The translations under genes and the position numbers were made by a program. DNA of 51,133 nt from Plebeiibacterium sediminum (GTDB taxonomy: Bacteria; Bacteroidota; Bacteroidia; Bacteroidales; Marinilabiliaceae): assembly GCF_026013605.1 (NCBI RefSeq), contig NZ_JAPDPJ010000046.1, positions 1 through 51,133 of the forward strand, written 5' to 3'. Of the stretch, positions 7,289-14,064 are shown piece by piece. A model generated the notes under the pieces. The model had not been told where the DNA came from. It searched no databases and saw only the letters and a list, made by a program, of their open reading frames with translations. Each line of letters starts with the position of its first letter. Within the stretch, counting starts at the first letter, position 1.

Positions 7289-8655
7289 GCCTTTTCATTA
7301 GATAAAATCGATGTAAAATTATATACTCTTTTGTAGGAATGTTATTCATATTAAACTTGTTTGTCAATTATGTATTGATTATGTTGTCCTTAAAGTAAAT
7401 CATCCAATTAAAAATAAAATGAAAAGAATATGTAAGCTGTACATCTTTACATTTTATTTTTTCTCAGCCTGGGGGTTTGGGGCGATGGTAATGAATGCCC
7501 CCAATAAAACCTGATATGCGAAGCATGCCCTAGGCATTTGGGGGAGGAGCAAGATATGGTTGGAACGGGAAAAGTTGGTATATGGGGGTGGGAACAATAT
7601 GGACTTTCTGCGATGACAGATGTAAATGTAGCACTAAAATAAGATTACATATAGAAAAACATAAGCCGGTGATAAGACCACAGCAAAAGGGGTGGTGGTC
7701 GGGGTTTGGTGGATAGATACTAAAGGGGCTGATAAGCTCCTTTGCCATTGGTAATTGGGAAGACAAACAGCTTATTAAAAAATATTAGATGAGGTAAGGC
7801 TTGTGTGATTTTTTAATGGGCTGTTTGTGTGTGATGGCGTGCGTCGGGGAACTCTGGCTGTGGGGCTCATTAACATAATGCCGCTATAGGACTGCCGGAT
7901 ATATTAGGTTTACGCAATTGAAGATAGGCAAGTTATATAGGGACGCATTATGTTATTGTAGCTTAGGGGTGCTGTTTTTGGCGTTGCTTTTGCTAGTGTA
8001 CAGCTTTTAAAACTTTGGAGTAAATATGTTGAAGTGAGGTACGAAAAGAAACTATTTACGAGAAAGGATTAAAGGCTATGGGATTGCGCCAAGTTCACTT
8101 GGGGCTCGGTTTTTAAGGCATTTTTAGTTGTGAGGTACGAACAGTGGAATGACTTAAATACCGAATGTGTGTATGGCGCTGATTACAAATCAAGCTCCAG
8201 CAATAGTTGTTAATTGAGCGCCATTAGGGCAAAAGATATGACAAAAACAGCACCAGAAGGGATGGGAAGTGGCAAACATGGATTGAATAGAATTTTGGAT
8301 GAAGAATAGTGTGTGGGTAAAAACAGCTTTTGCCATTGACTAAGCAAGCTGTGAATTTGAAATGGCAATTGCTGATTGCTAAAATGAGGTTTTTGAATGG
8401 AACGTAGTGAAGTGAAAATACCGGGATGTGTGGAGGCACTGATTATAAATCAAGCACCAATAAAGAAGAGTTGTTTGTCACTTTTGAGGTGTTAGGAGTG
8501 AATGGCCATTACCAGAACGAATACACCCTTTATACAGAAGCGTGGGAAAAGGGGTATTTAGGGTGAATGAGTGATGGTGTATTGGTATTTTAAGGATAAA
8601 ATTATATATTCGTGTATAACTCATAGTTTAGGGTTAGGTTTGGTTAAAGATTGAA
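7289..8655. other. Gene-poor repetitive region with hairpins
   Basis: About 1.4 kb without a credible gene. It is G-rich on the plus strand from about 7468, unlike its AT-rich neighbours. Imperfect repeats are scattered through it: TTTGCCATTG at 7741 and 8329, GTGAGGTACGA at 8034 and 8130, and a pair of related blocks at about 8139-8205 and 8400-8462 that share AAATACCG, ATGTGTG, CTGATTA and AAATCAAGC. Hairpins include the long inverted repeat at 7871-7955, CCAAGT/ACTTGG at about 8089-8102, and an ATGGCGCT arm at about 8173 that pairs with AGCGCCAT near 8217-8224. It ends in a good plus-strand terminator, so it may be transcribed. It could be a structured RNA, a decayed cassette array or the scar of a lost element. 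Confidence 0.5.
7871..7955. repeat. 85-bp inverted repeat with imperfect inner arms
   Basis: TAACATAATGC (7871-7881) pairs perfectly with GCATTATGTTA (7945-7955). Just inside, CTATA-containing arms continue the stem imperfectly, leaving bulged bases. The length and bulged stem recall integron attC sites, and the arms carry AAC/GTT, but the R-box consensus (GTTRRRY) is not met and no IntI integrase is present. Confidence 0.5.
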
Positions 8656-8690
8656 AGCCACTGTCAGAACGTTTGATAGTGGCTTTTTTT
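8656..8690 (+). terminator. Rho-independent terminator after the non-coding region
   Basis: An 11-bp stem (8656-8666 with 8674-8684, one G-U pair) has a 7-nt loop and runs into seven T. No plus-strand gene lies within 1.3 kb upstream, so it suggests a transcript from the repetitive region or read-through from the methylase operon. Confidence 0.8.
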
Positions 8691-8707
8691 ATTAGATTTT
8701 CTAAAAT

Positions 8708-8845
8708 TTATTCTAGTTCCGGATGTTCTTTCTCTGTACTTTAAGTTTCTTTAAATATCTTTTCACAACCTGCTTTTTGTAAAGCTTCAGTTTGCATTTC
8801 TAATTTTTGGTCTTTTGTAGAAACCCTTGCATAACCTATTTTCAT
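8708..8845 (-). pseudogene. N-terminal remnant of a serine recombinase (resolvase)
   Basis: Starting at ATG 8845 the minus strand reads MKIGYARVSTKDQKLEMQ, the unmistakable N-terminus of Tn3-type resolvases and invertases, including the catalytic serine in RVST. It continues for 34 codons to KAGCEKIFKET, then meets TAA, then shows about ten more family-like codons (STEKEHPELE) before a second stop. The remaining 130 or so residues of a normal resolvase are missing. It is a dead fragment and marks an old transposon or invertase at the edge of the stress cargo. Confidence 0.85.
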
Positions 8846-8992
8846 ATGTTTATATTTTGGTTTTGATTGTCACATGGAACTCACAATAAAAATCCATGAT
8901 GAAATAGAAAATATTCATAATTTTAATGTCTTGTTAGTTCCCTTTTTTAATTTTTAAAGAAAAAAAGGACATGTTATTGAGAAATAATACCA

Positions 8993-9355
8993 CTAATAAT
9001 AATACATAAAATCGTTACGAGGCACTAAGTGATTAAATATCACATATAAACAATTATTAATTCTTTCGTAATAATAATTTTCCAAATCTACATTATCAGG
9101 CAATACCAACTGCGAATTTTCTTGTTCACCTGCTTTTTCCAACTGAGTATCCAACATTAATGAAAATGATTGAATAGACAATGAATGTATTTCTTTATTA
9201 ATTTCTAATTTGATATTATCAACAAAACCCCGAATTATTACAATAAAGTTATGATCCGTATATTTTGTCTGTATCTCAATTGAATTAATTCCTTTTATTA
9301 CAAGGGCATTATTATATATTTCTGTCATATTATTGATTTTAATTATCTTTTTCAA
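8993..9355 (-). CDS. Hypothetical protein, 120 aa
   Basis: No family recognised. The protein starts MKKIIKINNMTEIYNNA and has alternating short beta-type stretches (NFIVIIRGFVDNIKLEI, CLYVIFNHL) with an acidic middle. There is no signal peptide or membrane span. Codon use is AT-rich like the neighbours. It lies between the resolvase fragment and the MITE-like repeat, in a zone of broken genes, so it may itself be a truncated or non-functional gene. Confidence 0.4.
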   Translation of the reverse strand: MKKIIKINNMTEIYNNALVIKGINSIEIQTKYTDHNFIVIIRGFVDNIKLEINKEIHSLSIQSFSLMLDTQLEKAGEQENSQLVLPDNVDLENYYYERINNCLYVIFNHLVPRNDFMYYY

Positions 9356-9363
9356 CTACAAAC

Positions 9364-9493
9364 TATGAGGGTGTCGTTTTCAGTTACCTTTCAAGTCATC
9401 ACAAATCGGATTTCAGCTAACAAAAGAAAGATACTTGGACATACAAAAAACTATCTTGAAGAAGGATAGCTTGCTTATTCAGACACCCTCATA
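9364..9493. mobile_element. 130-bp MITE-like element or IS remnant
   Basis: Perfect 12-bp terminal inverted repeats, TATGAGGGTGTC (9364-9375) and GACACCCTCATA (9482-9493), enclose 106 bp without a gene. GAGGGTGTC-type termini occur on some Bacteroidota insertion sequences, as far as I remember. The outer TATGA/TCATA could include a duplicated target. It lies between two minus-strand genes in a region of other remnants. Confidence 0.55.
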
Positions 9494-9522
9494 CACATAT
9501 TTACTAAACCCTAAACCAGATA

Positions 9523-10382
9523 CTATTTAAACCTAATTTGTGTACTACCAAGATATTCATCGCTATTACATATTTTAATCGTATATGTACCTTTTTGCAG
9601 TTTGTAATCAGGTTTAAATATCATCTCAACTCTCTTTGAATCTAAATCTCCATTACCTAAACTACTAGCTATAAGTTTGGATGTTTCTTCCTGATAGATG
9701 ATAGACACATTTTTACTTGTGCTGCTTGAAAATTCGTTTCCTTTCGGATCGATTAAAGTAAAATGAACATCATTTGCAACATCAATTGGTAGATCAAAAC
9801 TGATTGATAATCTCTTTGTACGCTTACCTTTAATTGTCAGATGATCATTTATCCCACTAAAAGCTTCAATTCTATAATTATCAGCCACCATTCCTTTTAA
9901 AAAAGAATTATCTCTAGTTAAATCCTGATTCTCTTTTTGTATTTTACTTAATAATTCATTTATCTTATCTAATTCGTTTTTTAGATTGTTTGAGCAATCG
10001 TTTTTTGTTTAAGTTCTTCATTTAGCCTTTTGGGGATTTCTTCAAATTCTGCCAGTTTATTTTTAAGTTTAGCTGCAGTACCCTTTTCCTTTATTAAAAG
10101 ATTTATTTCATTTTGCTTAACCATCAATTCATTTGTAATTTTTCTGATAACATCTTCTTGTTGATTAGTCTTATTTGAAAAATCCAAAACCTTATCTTTT
10201 AACATAGAATCATTCTCATCTAATTTCATTTTTTCAGAAAGTAACATTTCATTGCGGATTCTTTCTTGATAAAGATCATTTTTAGGGTGGTGGTGTGAAA
10301 TGTATAAAATGCAGGATATTAACGTAATACCTGTCGGTGACGAGATCAGTACTACGTTTGATTTATTTGAAGTTATATTCAT
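9523..10382 (-). pseudogene. Membrane-anchored coiled-coil protein, broken by one frameshift
   Basis: Two reading frames join into one protein of about 286 aa if one A is added to the six-A run that reads as T at 10001-10006. The first part (10382 down) has a hydrophobic segment near residues 10-30 and a long charged coiled coil ending NEELKQK. The second continues the coiled coil (KNELDKINELLSKIQKENQD) and ends with a beta domain containing FKPDYKLQKGTYTIKI and YLGSTQI. This anchor, coiled coil and beta-domain order matches a common uncharacterised Bacteroidota envelope protein family. The break could be a real mutation, a phase-variable homopolymer or a sequencing error. Confidence 0.75.
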
Positions 10383-10477
10383 GATATCTCGATTTATATT
10401 ATATTATTATATAAATCGAAAATAGTTTGTGAAAATTAAGTCCGATTAAAACTGAAATTAAAATACAATTAAAAAGA

Positions 10478-11851
10478 TTATACAATTAAAGGGAAACAAA
10501 TCGTAATAGTCGTCCCTGTATTTACCTGTGAATCTATTTTTATCTCGCCTTTATGCAGTTTAACAATCTTATCCACAAGCGACAAACCTATTCCATGTCC
10601 TTGTGTTTGTAGTACATCTTTAGCACGATAGAATGGTTGATAAATATGTTTTAGATCGGCATCAGATATACCAATGCCCTTATCAGCAAACTCTATAACT
10701 ACATATTTTTCCAATTCAGAACTTATGTTAATTCTAACTGTATTTGAAGGTGAGTATTTACACCCATTATCCATTAAATTTAAAAAAGCAGTTTTTAATA
10801 GCATAGAGTTGCCAAAAACCAGCAATTTATTTTCCGAGTCTATCTCTTCTGAGAAGGATATTTCAATTGAATAATTTGATTTTCGTTTAATTAATTCCTG
10901 TCTCGACTGCCATAATAAGTCATCAACCCTGCAATGAGAAAAATTTAAGTCGCTAAAATCAGAACTTGCCTGAGCCAATAATAAAAGTTGATTCGAGAAT
11001 TCAGACAGCTTTTTTAGCTCTTCCAGTGTGGATTCAATAATTCTTTTATACTCTTCATTTTTTCTTTCTTTAAGTAACATAACTTCCAGTTGTCCGGAAA
11101 GAACTGTAAGCGGTGTTCTTAGTTCATGAGAAGCATTATTTATAAAGTTTTTTTGCATGTTATACACAGATTCCAGACGTCTTAAAAAACGGTTAAAAGT
11201 TTGAGATAATTTAGATATTTCATCAGTACCATTACCTTCGTTTAATTGTATTCCTATCTGAGAGGGCTTAATATGGTCTACTTCATCAATCAAATTGGCT
11301 AAGGGTTTAAGAGCATTACGGGCAAAAATACGGCCAGCCAGAAAGACCACCAACATACCTGAAACATATACTATAATCAGAATCAACCCCAGACGTTTCA
11401 GTTTCTTCATTCCAAAAATATCCTCTGCGGCTACAAATACAACTATCTTGTCGTTCTGACCTTTATGATAATATCCTACAATCTCCTCTTTTTTAAACCT
11501 AAATCTCACTTCATTCGAAATTCTGACAATATTAAGTAATTCAACTGAATAGTGATCAGACTCCTCCATCTCTGATGAAAATAGTGAACGGTTTAATTTA
11601 TCGTAAATATTCACCTTTTCATTTGGCAAACTTAATGGGTTATTTTGTTCTATTTTGCGCAATACTTCCTTATCTATTTCATCAATATCCACAAGCATCT
11701 GAGCGATGGATTTGGCTTTACTTGATAAACGATCATAAAACTCTTCTTTACGTGTTTCGGAAAATGAAATGTAAATAGCAGTAATGGTTAACAAGTAAAT
11801 AAGTGCAACGATAATAACAAATTGAAGCGTAATTTTTTTACGTATTTCCAT
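10478..11851 (-). CDS. Sensor histidine kinase with HAMP domain
   Basis: This 457-aa inner-membrane kinase has an N-terminal membrane span (about 10-30), an extracytoplasmic domain of about 120 residues, a second span (about 154-175), a HAMP linker, a HisKA domain with ASHELRTPL (phospho-acceptor His at residue 242) and an ATPase domain with DNGCKYSP (N box), DKGIGI (G1) and GHGIGLSL (G2). The architecture is that of CusS/ArlS-type kinases paired with OmpR-type regulators. Its start lies 2 bp beyond the stop of the preceding kinase gene, so the two are translationally linked and come after the response regulator in one operon. The signal is unknown. Confidence 0.9.
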   Translation of the reverse strand: MEIRKKITLQFVIIVALIYLLTITAIYISFSETRKEEFYDRLSSKAKSIAQMLVDIDEIDKEVLRKIEQNNPLSLPNEKVNIYDKLNRSLFSSEMEESDHYSVELLNIVRISNEVRFRFKKEEIVGYYHKGQNDKIVVFVAAEDIFGMKKLKRLGLILIIVYVSGMLVVFLAGRIFARNALKPLANLIDEVDHIKPSQIGIQLNEGNGTDEISKLSQTFNRFLRRLESVYNMQKNFINNASHELRTPLTVLSGQLEVMLLKERKNEEYKRIIESTLEELKKLSEFSNQLLLLAQASSDFSDLNFSHCRVDDLLWQSRQELIKRKSNYSIEISFSEEIDSENKLLVFGNSMLLKTAFLNLMDNGCKYSPSNTVRINISSELEKYVVIEFADKGIGISDADLKHIYQPFYRAKDVLQTQGHGIGLSLVDKIVKLHKGEIKIDSQVNTGTTITICFPLIV

Positions 11852-11853
11852 AG

Positions 11854-13218
11854 TTAGTTAACAGGTAATGAAAATGAGAAAATAGAACCTTTTGTATTAT
11901 TAGGACCAGCATATATTTTACCCTTATGCAAATCGACAAATTCTTTACATAAGATTAATCCCAGTCCACTAACCTTTCCTTCTTGATTTCCTATATTCCT
12001 AAAATCCTCGTCTATTTTAAAAAGTTTGTAGTAGTCTCCCGAAGTAATTCCTCTGCCATTATCAATAACAGAAACTTCCACATAATTTTGTGTAAGATTT
12101 GTTTTAATCTCAATTAAGCCACCATCGGAAGTAAATTTAATTGCATTACCTAAAAGGTTTCTGATAACCGTAGCAATCATGTTTTTATCTGCATCAATCT
12201 CTATATGTTCAAAGGGGAGCTTCAATAAAATATTTTTATTGACAACTGAATCATTATAAAACTCAGCAACTTCTTTAATAACCAGGTAAAGATCAAATTT
12301 TTCTTTTTTAAGTTTAAGCACACCGGTTTGACTATTTGCCCAATTTAAAAGGTTGTTGAGTAAATTATAAGTTTTGGTAGTGGTTGCTTCAATACTTTGC
12401 ATAAAATCTTTAATAAGTCGATCACGGTTTTTATGACCTTCAAGTCCGTTATGAAAAGCTGATAAGTTCATTAAAAATTGAAAAGGAGAACGCAGGTCAT
12501 GTGCAATAATTGAGAAAAATTTATCTTTTAACCGATTGCTATCTTCTAACTGATTAACCAAAAATTTTCTTTTCTTTATCTGGTTTAATAACACCAAAAA
12601 ACAAACAAGTAAAATAATAATGGCAATACTGTAAACAAAGATGATAAAATATTCAGATCGGTAAGCATTCATTTCTGTATTTGACCTAAAATGCTTGAAT
12701 TTTTGTTCTATTCGGGTTTCAAGTGATTTATTAATGTTTGACAAACTACTAAAAACAGTTTCACTATATAATTCTATATCATCATCTGAATTCTTTATTC
12801 CAAGGCTATCAATCATAATCATGGAGTCAAGATGATGATAATTGATCTCCATCAAATGATAAATTGTATCAACAGTTTCACTGGTCATTATGTCTGTAAA
12901 GTCAGCATAATTGAATTTATGAAGCAGTTCAAAGTTTTTATGTTTTGATTGTTGATACTGCACTAAATACTTTGATTCGTCAGTTAAAGAATAATCTTTT
13001 TGATAAATTATAGAAGTGCGTAACCCAATTCTGAGTTCTTCAAGATTTTCATATATCGATGTTAATCTTGATATTTCCTTACTCTCCTTTACAATATTTG
13101 CAGTAAACCGATACATCATGAAACCGGTAAAAACTAAAACCAGAAACGAAAAAAAGAATAACAAGTAAAGACTAAACCATTTTTTTGCGTAATAACTATT
13201 ATAAATGGACCTTCGCAT
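11854..13218 (-). CDS. Second sensor histidine kinase with helical periplasmic sensor
   Basis: This 454-aa kinase has one membrane span at about 15-38, a periplasmic all-helical region of about 150 residues that looks like a CHASE3 or four-helix-bundle sensor (EELRIGLRTSIIYQKDYSL), a second span at about 193-213, then HisKA with IIAHDLRSPFQFL (His near residue 240) and an ATPase domain with NLLGNAIKFT, DNGRGI and GLGLILC. No HAMP domain is evident. It lies between the response regulator and the other kinase, making a one-regulator, two-kinase operon. It may add a second input or control the first kinase. Confidence 0.88.
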   Translation of the reverse strand: MRRSIYNSYYAKKWFSLYLLFFFSFLVLVFTGFMMYRFTANIVKESKEISRLTSIYENLEELRIGLRTSIIYQKDYSLTDESKYLVQYQQSKHKNFELLHKFNYADFTDIMTSETVDTIYHLMEINYHHLDSMIMIDSLGIKNSDDDIELYSETVFSSLSNINKSLETRIEQKFKHFRSNTEMNAYRSEYFIIFVYSIAIIILLVCFLVLLNQIKKRKFLVNQLEDSNRLKDKFFSIIAHDLRSPFQFLMNLSAFHNGLEGHKNRDRLIKDFMQSIEATTTKTYNLLNNLLNWANSQTGVLKLKKEKFDLYLVIKEVAEFYNDSVVNKNILLKLPFEHIEIDADKNMIATVIRNLLGNAIKFTSDGGLIEIKTNLTQNYVEVSVIDNGRGITSGDYYKLFKIDEDFRNIGNQEGKVSGLGLILCKEFVDLHKGKIYAGPNNTKGSIFSFSLPVN

Positions 13219-13252
13219 CTTAATCCAAATTTTTAAAAATATACCTTTTTTA

Positions 13253-13930
13253 TTAATGATCGCTCAATATGTAGCCCATACCTATTTTTGTATGGATTAA
13301 CTTTTTTTCGAAGGATTTGTCAATTTTCTTTCTAAGAATATTGATATAAACATCTACCACATTTGTGCCTGTGTCAAAATTAATATCCCAAACTTTTTCT
13401 GCTATATCTAATCTGGTTAGTACTTTATCTTTATTCTTCATCATATATTCAAGCAAATGAAACTCTTTTGCAGTCAACTCTATAGAAATATCACCTCTCA
13501 AAGCAATTCTTTTATCCAAATTAAGAATCAAATCAGCCACTTTTAAGGTGTTGGATGTTTGAAAAAGCCCTTTGTTTCGCTTGGTTAGAGACTTAATTCT
13601 GGCCAACAGTTCTTTAAATTCAAATGGTTTAACCAGATAATCATCGACCCCATTGTCAAATCCATTGATTTTATCATCCATTGTTCCTAAGGCTGTCAAC
13701 ATAAGGATTGGTACATTATTATTATGTTCCCTGATATTTCTTAAAACCTCAAATCCATTTTTTAATGGAAGGATCACATCCAGAAGAATCAGATCATGAC
13801 CTCCCCTTATGGCTAAACGCTCACCCAGTTGCCCATCGTAAGCTATTTCAGTCATATATCCTTGTTCTTCCAATCCCATTTTCAAAAACTCTACTACTTT
13901 AGGTTCGTCTTCGATAATTAATATCTTCAT
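13253..13930 (-). CDS. OmpR-family response regulator
   Basis: The receiver domain starts MKILIIEDEPKVVEFLK with acidic residues at 8-9, phospho-acceptor Asp51 in LLLDVILP, Thr79 and Lys101 in LVKPF. The C-terminal winged helix contains LTAKEFHLLEYMMKN and a recognition segment near VVDVYINILRKKID. I chose ATG 13930 because it begins exactly at the receiver fold; the in-frame ATG at 13987 would add 19 unlikely residues. It is first in the operon with two kinases and is transcribed divergently from the dikinase gene at 14065, so its own or the dikinase promoter in the 134-bp gap is the likely target (inference). Confidence 0.93.
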   Translation of the reverse strand: MKILIIEDEPKVVEFLKMGLEEQGYMTEIAYDGQLGERLAIRGGHDLILLDVILPLKNGFEVLRNIREHNNNVPILMLTALGTMDDKINGFDNGVDDYLVKPFEFKELLARIKSLTKRNKGLFQTSNTLKVADLILNLDKRIALRGDISIELTAKEFHLLEYMMKNKDKVLTRLDIAEKVWDINFDTGTNVVDVYINILRKKIDKSFEKKLIHTKIGMGYILSDH

Positions 13931-14064
13931 TATGGTATTATTTTGTAGGTGAATATAAGGATATGTTTTTCTAATATATAACAACAATATATAGATATTA
14001 TTCCCATTAAATACATTTTAAATATATACATTGCGTAATATATTTTTTTAATAAAGACCACAAA

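Noticed and set aside
7530-7766. Pro-rich 78-codon frame in the non-coding region
   Set aside because: Low-complexity translation of a G-rich stretch, no start context and no homology that I can see; treated as non-coding.
8224-8439. 71-codon minus-strand frame in the repetitive region
   Set aside because: It crosses the repeats that define the region and shows no protein-like pattern.
7289-8655. CRISPR array
   Set aside because: The repeats are few, diverged and not evenly spaced, and there is no cas gene in the window.
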